A stretch of DNA of 64,000 nt from an uncultured Nostocoides sp. (GCA_937873315.1 CALMQX010000002.1:1-64000); one strand, 5' to 3'. Shown: positions 12,127-20,338, counted from the stretch's first letter. Translations and numbers: made by a program. Notes: generated by a model not told the origin, from the sequence alone.

Positions 12127-13506
12127 TCAGCTCTGCGTCGTATGCCGATCCGCCACGTCCAGGGCGCTGTCGAGGATGTCGAGCCCGGTCTGCAACTCCT
12201 CCTCGGTCATCGTGCACGGCGGCACCACATGGGTGCGGTTGAAGTGCACGAAGGGCCACATGCCCTCCGCCTTGCAGGCCGCTGCGAACTCGTTCATAGG
12301 GCCCGCCGCGGCACCTGAGGCGTTGAAGGGCACCAGGGGCTCGCGGGTCTGCCGGTCCTTGACCAACTCGAGCCCCCAGAAGAAGCCCAGACCGCGCACC
12401 TCGCCGACACTCGGGTGCTTCTCGGCGATCTCGGCCAGACGCGGCGCAATCACCTTGTCCGAGAGCGTCCGGACGTTGTCGAGAATGCCCTCTTCCTGGA
12501 ATATCGTGATGCTCGCGACAGCGCTGGCGCAGGCCAATGGGTGACCGGAGTAGGTCAGCCCGCCGGGGAACGCGCGGTCCTGGAAGCTCGCGGCAATCCG
12601 GTCCGAGATGACCACGCCGCCCAGCGGCACGTAACCGGAGTTGACGCCCTTGGCGAAACAGATCAGGTCCGGGGTCACGCCGAAGTGGTCCACGGCGAAC
12701 CATTCGCCGCAGCGACCGAAGCCGGCCATGACCTCGTCAGCGATGTAGACGATGCCGAACTCATCGCAGATCTCGCGGATCCCTTGGAGGTAGCCGGGCG
12801 GCGGGACCAGGATCCCATTGGTCCCGACAACGGTCTCGAGCATGATCGCGGCAACCGTGTGCGCGCCTTCGACCATGAGGGTGTCGCGGATGTGCTGCAG
12901 GGCGCGCTGCGTCTCCTCCTCGGCGGTGCTGGAGTGGAAGGCGCTGCGGTACGGGTAGGGGCCCCAAATGTGCACGATGCCAGGCACATTCGGCTCACTC
13001 GGCCAGCGCCGTGGGTCGCCGGTTGCAGTGATCGCACCAGCGGTGGCCCCGTGATAGGACCGGTATGCCGTGAGCACCTTCTGGCGTCCGGTGTGCAGCC
13101 TAGCCATCCGCATCGCGTTCTCGGTGGCCTCGGCCCCACCATTGGTGAAGAAGACCTGATTGAGATCCCCAGGCGCCAGTCCAGCGATGAGTCGCGCTGC
13201 CTCAGAACGGGATTCGTCGGCCCAGCTCGGGGCGATGGTGCACTGCCGGGCGGCGGCCTCCTGGATGGCCTTGACGAGTTTGGGGTGTTGATAACCGATA
13301 TTGACGTTCACCAACTGGCTGGTGAAGTCCAGGTATCGCTTGCCCTCGAAGTCCCAGAAGTACGAACCACTCGCACCCGCGATGGGCAGCGGGCTGATCT
13401 GGGCCTGGGCCGACCAGGAGTGGAAGACATGACGGCGGTCGTCGGCCGCGATGGCCGCGCCGCGTTGCGGGTCCGGGGTGATGACGGGCTCGTCAAAGGT
13501 GGTCAT
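12127..13506 (-). CDS. Class III PLP-dependent aminotransferase
   Basis: 459 residues. Fold-type I omega-aminotransferase features: FTNGGAEATENAMRMAR (phosphate cup), YHGATAGAI, the Asp in IADEVMAGFGR that contacts the pyridine N, and the Schiff-base Lys in CFAKGVNSGY. It resembles taurine/beta-alanine/putrescine-pyruvate aminotransferases. It lies 9 bp downstream of an aldehyde dehydrogenase on the same strand, so the pair fits a two-step amine-to-acid route (omega-amine to aldehyde to carboxylate). Exact substrate cannot be read. Confidence 0.88.
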   Translation of the reverse strand: MTTFDEPVITPDPQRGAAIAADDRRHVFHSWSAQAQISPLPIAGASGSYFWDFEGKRYLDFTSQLVNVNIGYQHPKLVKAIQEAAARQCTIAPSWADESRSEAARLIAGLAPGDLNQVFFTNGGAEATENAMRMARLHTGRQKVLTAYRSYHGATAGAITATGDPRRWPSEPNVPGIVHIWGPYPYRSAFHSSTAEEETQRALQHIRDTLMVEGAHTVAAIMLETVVGTNGILVPPPGYLQGIREICDEFGIVYIADEVMAGFGRCGEWFAVDHFGVTPDLICFAKGVNSGYVPLGGVVISDRIAASFQDRAFPGGLTYSGHPLACASAVASITIFQEEGILDNVRTLSDKVIAPRLAEIAEKHPSVGEVRGLGFFWGLELVKDRQTREPLVPFNASGAAAGPMNEFAAACKAEGMWPFVHFNRTHVVPPCTMTEEELQTGLDILDSALDVADRHTTQS

Positions 13507-13515
13507 GTCGTCCTC

Positions 13516-14988
13516 TCAAATGCTGAAAATCGTTCGATGCCAGGTCTTCTCGACCGAGGCAGTGATGTCATGCATGACGTGCTTGATGTTGGTGTACTCG
13601 TCAAAGGAGTACGGCGACATGTCCTTGCCGAAGCCGGACCCGCGGAAACCACCGTGAGGCATTTCGCTGATGATCGGGATGTGGTCATTGACCCACACGC
13701 AACCCGAGCGGATCTCCCGAGCCGCCCGACCAGCGCGATAGGTGTCCCGCGTCCAGGCCGAGGCGGCCAGGCCGTACGCCGTGTCATTGGCCAGGCGGAT
13801 GGCCTCGTCGTCGTCATCGAAGGGGACCGCCGCAAGCACCGGCCCGAAGACCTCATCGGTCCACAACTCCGAGCCGATCGGGACATCGGCCACCAGGGTG
13901 GGTTCGTAGTAGCAGCCCTTGGCCAAATCGCCGACGGGCACACGCCCGCCGCTGCGGACCACGGCATACGCCCGGGCGCGGTCGACCATCCCGGCCACTT
14001 TGGCCTGGTGCGCCGGGGAGGACAACGGTCCGAGGTCGGTCTCGGGATCCAGGGTCGGGCCGAGGCGGACCGCGGACATCAGCTCTGCGACACCATCGAC
14101 GAAGGCGGCATACACGGAGCGGTGGACGATGGCTCGGGTGGCAGCCGTGCAGTCCTGACCAGCGTTGATCAGGGACGCTGCCACGGCGCCGTGGATTGCG
14201 GCGTCCAGGTCGGCGTCCTCGAAGACGACGAAGGGCGCCTTGCCCCCCAATTCCAGGTGCACGCGCTTTCCGGTGGCGGCCGCGGTCGCCATGACCTGGC
14301 GACCCACGCCGGTGGAACCCGTGAACGAGACCATGTCGACCTGCGGGTGACCCACGAGGTGCGCGCCCGCCTCGGGACCAGTACCGGTGATGACATTGAC
14401 CACGCCGGCCGGAGCGCCCGCTTCGGCGAAGATCTCACCGAAGATCAACGAGGTCAGCGGGGTGATCTCGGCCGGCTTGAGCACGATGGTGTTGCCGGCC
14501 GCGATCGCCGGGAGCACCTTCCAGGCCGCCATCTGCAGCGGGTAGTTCCAGGGGGCGATCGAACCGACGACCCCGATGGCCTCGCGGCGGATCGAACTGG
14601 TGTGATCGCCGGAGTACTCGCCCTGGGCCAAGCCGTCGAGCCGCCGCGCGGCCGCGCCAAAGAAGGCGGTGTTATCGATCGTGCCCGGGACATCGAACTC
14701 GGTGGCCAGGCGGATCGGCTTACCCGCCTGCCGGGCTTCGAGCTCGGCGATCTCGCTGGCCCGCTCCTCCAGCAGGGCGGCCGCTTTGTGCAGCACTCCG
14801 GCCCGCTCGACCGGGGTTGCCGTGGACCACTGCGGGTATGCCGCCCGCGCGGCACCCACGGCAGCGTCGACATCGCTGGCGGTCGCCAAGCGCACGGTCT
14901 CGATGGACTCATTGGTACTGGGGTCGAGCACCTCGAAGGTGCCTCCGGATCCGGTGCGGCGCTCGCCGCCGATGAGCTGATGCGTCAT
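13516..14988 (-). CDS. Aldehyde dehydrogenase, aminobutyraldehyde/betaine-aldehyde type
   Basis: 490 residues from ATG 14988; a GTG at 15018 overlapping the upstream pseudogene stop would add 10. The signature LELGGKAP gives the general-base Glu, and NAGQDCTAATR gives the catalytic Cys in the form typical of gamma-aminobutyraldehyde dehydrogenases. The NAD site (SIAPWNYPLQMAAWK, FTGSTGVGR) is intact. It converts the aldehyde made by the neighbouring aminotransferase to an acid, a putrescine/GABA-type catabolic pairing by inference. Confidence 0.9.
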   Translation of the reverse strand: MTHQLIGGERRTGSGGTFEVLDPSTNESIETVRLATASDVDAAVGAARAAYPQWSTATPVERAGVLHKAAALLEERASEIAELEARQAGKPIRLATEFDVPGTIDNTAFFGAAARRLDGLAQGEYSGDHTSSIRREAIGVVGSIAPWNYPLQMAAWKVLPAIAAGNTIVLKPAEITPLTSLIFGEIFAEAGAPAGVVNVITGTGPEAGAHLVGHPQVDMVSFTGSTGVGRQVMATAAATGKRVHLELGGKAPFVVFEDADLDAAIHGAVAASLINAGQDCTAATRAIVHRSVYAAFVDGVAELMSAVRLGPTLDPETDLGPLSSPAHQAKVAGMVDRARAYAVVRSGGRVPVGDLAKGCYYEPTLVADVPIGSELWTDEVFGPVLAAVPFDDDDEAIRLANDTAYGLAASAWTRDTYRAGRAAREIRSGCVWVNDHIPIISEMPHGGFRGSGFGKDMSPYSFDEYTNIKHVMHDITASVEKTWHRTIFSI

Positions 14989-15014
14989 GACAGGCGAGCA
15001 TACGACCGTCGAGG

Positions 15015-15586
15015 TCACATCTGGTCGGTCGGCTCCAGAGTCTGCGGAACTGTCGGCGGTTCCGTCACCGGCTGCGACGAGCGCAGGTACCTCGCCCAGG
15101 CGAGCAGCCCGGCCAGCACCAAGCCCAGCGCGGCGCTCGCCAAGGTCAGCAGGCTGCCGGTCACCAGTGGAGCGAGCGCGCTGGCCAGCACCCCGTTGAC
15201 GGTCAAGGCGATGAAGGTCATCACCGAGGCGGCCGTCCCGCGCCGCTGCGGGAAGAGATCTAGGGCGGTGAGTTGCAAGGTTGGGAGGGCGCCAGCGCGC
15301 AGCCGATTGAGGCCGCGGTGTAGACGCTGACTCCGACGAGCATGACCCACCGGCGGCCGACCGCGTCGGAAATTGGCCCGTGGAAGAGGCTCATCGCGGC
15401 AAAGGCCAGCAGGTAGGCACTGACGACCAGTTGCATCTGCCCGGCCCCGACCCCGAAGTCCGAACGCATCTGCGCAAATGCCGGGAAGGCCGTGTCGATG
15501 CTGAAAGGACCGAGCATGGCGAGCGCTGCCAGGATCGCCGGCAGCGCGATCGGAGGGCGCGTCGCCGAGGGGGCCATACCCGCCAC
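15015..15586 (-). pseudogene. Bcr/CflA-type MFS transporter remnant (internal deletion and frameshift)
   Basis: Two overlapping frames together encode only the ends of a roughly 400-residue drug-resistance transporter. The first (15586-15260) gives TM1-TM3 with SIDTAFPAFAQM and the MFS motif GPISDAVGRR, running into ASIGCALAPS. The second (15350-15015) resumes in another frame at TALDLFPQRRGTAASV, which in intact Bcr proteins lies some 200 residues further on, and continues through the last helices. The junction is near 15270-15290. No functional transporter can be made. Confidence 0.85.
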
Positions 15587-15674
15587 CCTGTCATCCCGGG
15601 TGAGAGTGGGCCGGGCCCGTCTCAGGGCGGTCCTCTCGTGCAGCGACCTCGGGCAGTGTTGCGTGAGGTCACGA

Positions 15675-15712
15675 AAGCGCCGGAGTCCGCAGGCTTGCGG
15701 GCTCCGGCGCTT
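15675..15712 (-). terminator. Hairpin terminator downstream of the PadR gene
   Basis: A 17-bp stem (15675-15691 with 15696-15712, one G-T type mismatch) with a 4-nt loop lies 12 bp beyond the stop of the PadR gene. It is followed on the minus strand by a short T-run (CTTTC). The T-tract is weak, as is usual in high-GC actinobacteria. Confidence 0.7.
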
Positions 15713-15723
15713 CCGTCATTCGG

Positions 15724-16389
15724 TCAGGCGTCGCCGGCGAGGATCCGGTAGATCCCCTTGCGGGCGTCATCCAGAACCGTGCGAGCGGCCGCGATCTGGT
15801 CCTTGTCGCCGGTCATGACGACCTGCTGAACCGCCATCGCGAGCTGTCGGATCTCGGAGCGAACGTCGAGGAAGCTCGCGTGCGGCCCGGCCACCTTGGC
15901 CCAGGGCTCCTTGAGTTCATCGGCGTGCTCTTCGATATAGCCACGCCCGGCCGGAGTCAGCGCGAACGCCTTCCCTGATTCGGTCTCCGACGGCTCGATG
16001 AGGCCCTCGTCCTCGAGCAACCCCAGGGCGGGGTAGATCGAGCCGGGGCTCGGTCGCCACAGACCCTCGGTCTTTTCCGAGATCGCGGCGATGAGTTGGT
16101 AGCCATTCTTCGGGCCCTCGGCGAGCAAGGCGAGGACCGCATTGCGGACATCGCCGCGACGCCCGCGACCGGGGCCGCGACGTCCGCGTCCAGGGCCGCC
16201 GGGCCCGCCGACGAACGGCCCGAAGGCCGCGAAGGGTGCGTCACCCGGCTCGAAACCAGGTCCTCCCGGACCGAAGCCCGGACCGAACCCGCGGCCGCGC
16301 CCACGGCCATGACCGTGTGGGCCGCGGCGTGGACCCTTCGGCCCGAAGGGGAGTGGCTGTTGGTGAGAGTGAGTCATGAAGGGATGCAT
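15724..16389 (-). CDS. PadR-family transcriptional regulator
   Basis: 221 residues. The first 80 are Gly/Arg/Pro/His-rich and disordered, then a winged helix (RGDVRNAVLALLAEGPKNGYQ, SPGSIYPALGLLEDEGLIE) and a C-terminal helical dimerisation segment. The Gly-rich tail is common in this PadR subgroup. Probably autoregulated, given the TCGATATATCGA palindrome 35 bp upstream. The target gene is not evident; the neighbouring transporter is a pseudogene, so a PadR-controlled efflux pair may have decayed here. Confidence 0.88.
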   Translation of the reverse strand: MHPFMTHSHQQPLPFGPKGPRRGPHGHGRGRGRGFGPGFGPGGPGFEPGDAPFAAFGPFVGGPGGPGRGRRGPGRGRRGDVRNAVLALLAEGPKNGYQLIAAISEKTEGLWRPSPGSIYPALGLLEDEGLIEPSETESGKAFALTPAGRGYIEEHADELKEPWAKVAGPHASFLDVRSEIRQLAMAVQQVVMTGDKDQIAAARTVLDDARKGIYRILAGDA

Positions 16390-16424
16390 GGTGGTGCCTT
16401 TCTGTGTGCATCGTGGTGCTTACG

Positions 16425-16436
16425 TCGATATATCGA
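16425..16436. promoter_or_regulatory. Likely PadR operator palindrome
   Basis: Perfect 12-bp palindrome TCGATATATCGA in an AT-rich patch upstream of the PadR gene. PadR proteins commonly bind such AT-rich dyads; the assignment is inferred from position. The rest of 16390-16615 holds no gene. Confidence 0.55.
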
Positions 16437-16615
16437 AATACTCTCGCCATTTGTTCCCGATTGTCAAGATGAGGGGTGAGTGCCCGGGGCGCAGTCCTTG
16501 CCGCGGGGGTGGATTGGTGTGCCCACGCCGCCGATCCGGCGAGCATGGGGAATGGCTGCCGCAACCTTTGGCGTTGGCCTAGCCGAGCCTCATTCACCCC
16601 CCAAGGAGCATCGCC

Positions 16616-16987
16616 ATGGCCACCGTCGACCTCACTGCTGGCACCTTCCAGCAGACCATCACCGACAACGACATCGTTCTCGTCGACTGGTGGGCGTCGT
16701 GGTGCGGGCCTTGTCGACAGTTCGCCCCGACCTTCGCGGCCTCCAGTGAGACCCACGCGGACGTCGTCTTCGCCAAGGTTGACACCGAAGCGGAGCAGGC
16801 CCTTGCCGGCGCCGCCGGGATCAGCTCGATCCCCACGATCATGGCCTTCCGCGAGGGGATCCTCGTCTTCCGCCAGTCCGGCGCGCTGCCGGCAGCCGCA
16901 CTCGAGCAGGTCATCGATGGCGTGAAGAACCTGGACATGGCCGACGTTCGGCGTCAGGTTGCCGAGGCGGAGGCCACAAAAGCCTGA
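16616..16987 (+). CDS. trxA: Thioredoxin
   Basis: 123 residues with the classic fold and the redox motif WASWCGPC at about residues 27-34, plus the cis-Pro in SIPTIMAF. AAGGAG lies 9 nt upstream of ATG 16616. The C-terminal tail is about 15 residues longer than E. coli TrxA and charged. It stands just before the sulfide/persulfide island and could supply reductant to rhodaneses there, but it carries no CstR palindrome of its own. Confidence 0.95.
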   Translation: MATVDLTAGTFQQTITDNDIVLVDWWASWCGPCRQFAPTFAASSETHADVVFAKVDTEAEQALAGAAGISSIPTIMAFREGILVFRQSGALPAAALEQVIDGVKNLDMADVRRQVAEAEATKA

Positions 16988-17005
16988 CCTCGCGGTGATG
17001 ACTCG

Positions 17006-17021
17006 ATACCCCTGGGGGTAT
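17006..17021. promoter_or_regulatory. CstR-type operator 1 (ATACCC-N4-GGGTAT)
   Basis: Perfect dyad ATACCC-CTGG-GGGTAT. The right half merges with TATCAT (17019-17024), a good -10 box, and the ATG of the rhodanese gene follows after 6 nt. A repressor bound here would block RNA polymerase, and the transcript is predicted leaderless. Confidence 0.85.
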
Positions 17022-17030
17022 CATGAACAC

Positions 17031-17351
17031 ATGGTGAGGTCGATCGATATCGCGACACTGGCTCAGCGGCATACCGAGGGCGGGATCGTCGTGGATTGTC
17101 GTGAGCCGCGCGAGTATGTCGCCGGGCACATCCCGGGCGCACTCTTCGCGCCGATGAGCCGCATCATGAGCTATCTCGACGAGATCCCCGTGGGCGTAGA
17201 TGTCCACGTGATCTGTGAGAGCGGCAACCGCAGCACAGCGATTGCCGAGATCCTCGAACGCACCGGCCGCAGTGCCCTGTCCGTCGAGGGGGGCACCGCT
17301 GCCTGGCGTGCCGCCGGTCACCCGATTGAGGAAGGGCCACCGCGCACATGA
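17031..17351 (+). CDS. Single-domain rhodanese sulfurtransferase
   Basis: 106 residues, one rhodanese domain. It has DCREPREYVAGHIPGA at the N-terminal conserved region and the six-residue active loop CESGNRS, with the Cys that carries the persulfide. The ATG at 17031 is chosen because operator 1 and its -10 box end 6 nt before it; the frame extends further upstream through the operator. First of the CstR-controlled genes; its stop overlaps an ATG of the cstR frame. Role: moving sulfane sulfur between thiols. Confidence 0.9.
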   Translation: MVRSIDIATLAQRHTEGGIVVDCREPREYVAGHIPGALFAPMSRIMSYLDEIPVGVDVHVICESGNRSTAIAEILERTGRSALSVEGGTAAWRAAGHPIEEGPPRT

Positions 17352-17366
17352 GCACTCCGCGCACAG

Positions 17367-17382
17367 ATACCCAGCGGGGTAT
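17367..17382. promoter_or_regulatory. CstR-type operator 2 (ATACCC-N4-GGGTAT)
   Basis: Perfect dyad ATACCC-AGCG-GGGTAT running into TATCAT (17380-17385). The ATG of cstR follows after 7 nt. It gives the regulator its own, self-repressed, probably leaderless promoter downstream of the rhodanese gene. Confidence 0.85.
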
Positions 17383-17392
17383 CATCCCCAGC

Positions 17393-17653
17393 ATGGAACT
17401 GAACCCCGACGAGATGCAGACGGTCGTTAAGCGTCTCAAGCGCGCCCAGGGTCAGATCGGCGGCATCATCCGGATGATCGAGGATGGCCGCGATTGCCAG
17501 GACATCGTCACTCAAATGGCCGCGGTCTCCAAGGCGCTGGATCGCGCCGGCTTCGCGGTTATCGCCCTTGGCTTGCGTCAATGCATCGTCGACCCCGAGT
17601 CGCACACGATGGACGTCGAGTCGATGGAGAAGCTCTTCCTCTCCCTGGCCTGA
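17393..17653 (+). CDS. cstR: CsoR-family persulfide-sensing repressor, CstR type
   Basis: 86 residues, all-helical DUF156 fold (LKRAQGQIGGIIRMIEDGRDC). It has exactly two cysteines, Cys35 and Cys64, 29 apart as in Staphylococcus aureus CstR (Cys31/Cys60). The His that precedes the second Cys by four positions in copper-binding CsoR is Gly here, so copper sensing is unlikely and persulfide sensing likely. Five ATACCC-N4-GGGTAT palindromes around it fit CsoR/CstR operators. Start: ATG 17393 fits operator 2; an in-frame ATG at 17348 overlapping the rhodanese stop could give a 101-residue form from the upstream message. It is followed after 6 bp by a methyltransferase. Confidence 0.9.
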   Translation: MELNPDEMQTVVKRLKRAQGQIGGIIRMIEDGRDCQDIVTQMAAVSKALDRAGFAVIALGLRQCIVDPESHTMDVESMEKLFLSLA

Positions 17654-17659
17654 GCTGAC

Positions 17660-18316
17660 ATGGACGCCAGCGCCTGGGACGCCAGGTATGCCGCCAGCGA
17701 CTTGGTCTGGTCCGCCACCCCGAACATCTGGGTCGCAGAGCTGTGTGCCCCGATGGCCCCCGGCCGTGCGCTCGATATCGCTGCCGGGGAGGGCCGCAAC
17801 GCCATCTGGCTCGCCGAGCAGGGCTGGCAGGTCGATGCCACGGACTACTCCCAGGTAGCCATCGAGCGGCTAGGACGGATTGCGGCCGAGCGTCTCGGAC
17901 CGGATGCCGTGAGGGTCGCCGGCCTGGTGGCCGATGCAACGCAGCCCGCGCCTGGGACGGCCTACGACCTCGCGCTCTTCTGTTACGTCCACCTTCCGCC
18001 GGAGCAATGGCGGGCCGCGCTCGAGCAGGCGGTTGCCGCCACGCGCCCGGGTGGCGCCGTGCTCGTGATCGCACATTCGCTGCGCAATCTGACCGAGGGG
18101 GTCGGCGGCCCGCAGGTACCCGAGATCCTCCAGGACCCCGAGCACGTGGTGGCTTCTGCGGATGCCTTGCCGGTGGTCGCGGAGCTGGCCGAGTTGCGTC
18201 GACGTGAGGTTCCCGCAGAGGGGGGCCACCGGCATACCGACGGACATGCTCACCAGCCCACCCCGGGCGGCGTCGCGCTCGACACCGTGGTGCTGCTGCG
18301 CAAGACCGACGGTTAA
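17660..18316 (+). CDS. Class I SAM-dependent methyltransferase in the cstR operon
   Basis: 218 residues. It opens WDARYAASDLVWSATPN, with the SAM loop LDIAAGEGRNAIWLAEQGW and the acidic DATDYS after strand 2, the layout of TehB-like/thiopurine-type small-molecule methyltransferases. A His-rich loop (GGHRHTDGHAHQP) lies near residue 195. It starts 6 bp after cstR, so it should share the operator 2 promoter. Methylation of sulfide or a low-molecular-weight thiol is plausible from context but not shown by sequence. Confidence 0.82.
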   Translation: MDASAWDARYAASDLVWSATPNIWVAELCAPMAPGRALDIAAGEGRNAIWLAEQGWQVDATDYSQVAIERLGRIAAERLGPDAVRVAGLVADATQPAPGTAYDLALFCYVHLPPEQWRAALEQAVAATRPGGAVLVIAHSLRNLTEGVGGPQVPEILQDPEHVVASADALPVVAELAELRRREVPAEGGHRHTDGHAHQPTPGGVALDTVVLLRKTDG

Positions 18317-18354
18317 GTCGCCACCCCAGTCGCCGCGAGGTGGGGGCAACCGGT

Positions 18355-20043
18355 TCAGGCCGCCGTGCCAGCCCGCCAGGTCGTATACCCGCCGGACAGA
18401 TTGCGCACGTCGCTCCAGCCGCGTTGGGCCAAGATGCGCGCGGCCACGTGGGCCCGTAGGCCGACTGCGCAGTGCACCACGATCGGGCTGTCCTGATCGG
18501 GCAGCTCACCCAGGCGGTCGCGCAACTCATCGACGCAGACATTGATCGCGCCGGGGATCGCCCCGCGCTCAAACTCTGCTGCTGTCCGGACATCGAGGAC
18601 GGTCGCGCCGGCGGCCACGGCATCGGCGAGTTCGTGCCACTGAATCGAGTGGGCGATTCCGCTGCGCAGGTTGTCGGCGATGTGGCCCAGCATGTTCACC
18701 GGATCCTTGGCCGAGGAGAATGGCGGCGCGTACGCCAACTCCAACTCGGCCAGGTCACTCGCGCGCAGTCCGCCGGTCATCGCGGTGGCGATCACATCGA
18801 TGCGCTTGTCGACGCCGGAGCGGCCCACCCCCTGGGCGCCCAGGATCGCGTCCGTCGCCGGATCGAGGAGGAGTTTGAGGGACATGCCGTCCGCGCCGGG
18901 GTAGTAGGTCGCGTGCGAGGCCGGGTGGGTGTGAATGGCGCGATAGGCGCGCCCCGCGGCTCGAAGCCGCTTCTCGTTCCAGCCCGTGGCGGCGACCTGC
19001 AGGTCCATGACCTGGACAATCGCGGTCCCCAGCACCGGGCGGTCCGTGCCTGGCAGCCCGGCAATGATGTCCGCCACGCGCCGACCCTGAAGGTTGGCCG
19101 TATTGGCCAGCGGCACCAGGGTCGCCTCGTGGGTCAGGCCGTCGACCTTCTCCACCGCGTCGCCCACGGCATAGATGTGCGGGTCGCTGGTGCGCAGGTG
19201 CTCATCGACGCGTATGCCGCCTCGCTCGCCGATCGTGAGCCCGGCGGCTTGTGCCAGTGTGGTGTCGGGGCGCACCCCGATCGCGGCGACGACGACATCT
19301 GCCGGCAGGGTGCTGCCGTCATCCAGGGTGACCTCGCGTTCGCCGATGGCGGTCACAGCGTGGGACAAGCGCAGATCCACGCCCGCCCGGCGGATGGCGG
19401 AATGCACCGGGGCGACCATCTCCGGGTCGAGGGGCGCCATGACCTGGGGGGTGGCCTCGACCAGCGCGACCTGCATCCCCTTGTGGACCAGGTTCTCGGC
19501 CATCTCGACACCGATAAAGCCGCCACCGATCACCACCGCGGTCCCGCCCTCGGTGCGCTCGTCGTCGAAGCCACGGGCCTGCGGCAGCGCAGCCTGCACC
19601 GCCTCGACCAGGGCATCGGTGTCCTCGATATCGCGCAGCGAGAGCGCGCGCTCGATGCCGGGGATCGGTGGGCGGACGGGTCGGGCGCCGGGGGAGAGCA
19701 CCAGCGCCGTGTAGGTGATCTCCTCCGCAACCCCCGTGGCGAGATCGCGCAGCGTGATGGTCTGCGCCTGTGCGTCGATCGCGGTCGCCTCGGTGTGTAC
19801 GCGCACATCCAAGCCGAAGCGCGCGCCGAGGCTGGCCGGTGTCTGCAGCAGGAGGGCCGAGCGCTTCTCGATGACCCCGCCCACGTGATACGGCAGGCCG
19901 CAGTTGGCGAAGCTCACATGCCCGCTACGCTCGACGACAATGATCCGTGCGGACTCATCCAGGCGGCGAAGCCTGGTAGCCGCGGACATGCCGCCGGCGA
20001 CGCCGCCGACAATGACATAGGTGGGGTTCGGGGTCTCGCTCAC
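18355..20043 (-). CDS. CoA-disulfide reductase-like FAD oxidoreductase fused to rhodanese
   Basis: 562 residues. An N-terminal FAD/NAD(P) disulfide reductase domain (GGVAGGMSAATRLRR; single redox Cys48 in SFANCGLPYH; second dinucleotide site VVIGGGFIGVEMAENL; FAD-binding YAVGDAVE) is joined to a C-terminal rhodanese with active loop CAVGLRA (Cys525). This is the architecture of the CoADR-RHD/NPSR enzymes, which reduce CoA or polysulfide persulfides with NAD(P)H. GTG 20043 lies 8 nt after the -10 box TATAGT formed by operator 3 on the minus strand, predicting a leaderless message. Confidence 0.92.
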   Translation of the reverse strand: MSETPNPTYVIVGGVAGGMSAATRLRRLDESARIIVVERSGHVSFANCGLPYHVGGVIEKRSALLLQTPASLGARFGLDVRVHTEATAIDAQAQTITLRDLATGVAEEITYTALVLSPGARPVRPPIPGIERALSLRDIEDTDALVEAVQAALPQARGFDDERTEGGTAVVIGGGFIGVEMAENLVHKGMQVALVEATPQVMAPLDPEMVAPVHSAIRRAGVDLRLSHAVTAIGEREVTLDDGSTLPADVVVAAIGVRPDTTLAQAAGLTIGERGGIRVDEHLRTSDPHIYAVGDAVEKVDGLTHEATLVPLANTANLQGRRVADIIAGLPGTDRPVLGTAIVQVMDLQVAATGWNEKRLRAAGRAYRAIHTHPASHATYYPGADGMSLKLLLDPATDAILGAQGVGRSGVDKRIDVIATAMTGGLRASDLAELELAYAPPFSSAKDPVNMLGHIADNLRSGIAHSIQWHELADAVAAGATVLDVRTAAEFERGAIPGAINVCVDELRDRLGELPDQDSPIVVHCAVGLRAHVAARILAQRGWSDVRNLSGGYTTWRAGTAA

Positions 20044-20054
20044 GATGCGCCACT

Positions 20055-20070
20055 ATACCCCCTGGGGTAT
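20055..20070. promoter_or_regulatory. CstR-type operator 3, divergent (ATACCC-N4-GGGTAT)
   Basis: Perfect dyad ATACCC-CCTG-GGGTAT within an 11-bp-arm palindrome spanning 20051-20074. On both strands it generates a TATAGT -10 box, one serving the CoADR-rhodanese gene, the other the small Cys-rich gene at 20126. One bound repressor would shut both promoters. Confidence 0.88.
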
Positions 20071-20125
20071 AGTGTCCCCGAAGCGGCCCGGTGTTCGGGC
20101 CGTTGCTGACGATAGGAGCAAGCAG

Positions 20126-20299
20126 ATGTGCCGAGCAGTGAAGTGCCGGGAGTGTGGCAAGACGACCTGGGCCGGGTGTGGCCAGCATGTCGCCATGGTC
20201 AAGTCCAGCGTTCCCGCGTCGCAGTGGTGCGGCGGGCACCCCAAGAGCCAGGAGAGCGCGTCGAGCGGCGGCTTCTTCGGCCGCATGTTTGGCCGCTGA
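20126..20299 (+). CDS. 57-residue cysteine-rich protein under CstR control
   Basis: Begins MCRAVKCRECGKTTWAGCGQ, contains five cysteines within the first 45 residues (Cys2, 7, 10, 18 and one in QWCGGH) and two His, and ends GGFFGRMFGR. It looks like a one-knuckle zinc- or Fe-binding domain with a short basic tail. Small proteins with this CGKTTWAGCG core are common in actinobacteria and unassigned. ATG 20126 is preceded by TAGGAG (leadered, unlike its neighbours). Its position opposite operator 3 argues for a role in sulfide/persulfide handling, for example metal or sulfane-sulfur binding. Confidence 0.85.
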   Translation: MCRAVKCRECGKTTWAGCGQHVAMVKSSVPASQWCGGHPKSQESASSGGFFGRMFGR

Positions 20300-20338
20300 C
20301 GCGGCAAACAAGGGCTAGCGGCTGTCGGCTCCCCCCAT

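Noticed and set aside
12415-15330. 971-codon open frame on the plus strand
   Set aside because: It is antisense to the aminotransferase and aldehyde dehydrogenase genes, has no domain character and is full of Arg/Gly/Asp/His runs typical of the opposite strand of high-GC genes.
17393-17653. Copper-sensing CsoR
   Set aside because: The Cu(I)-binding His four positions before the second Cys is absent, no copper transporter or chaperone gene is near, and the surrounding genes handle sulfide.
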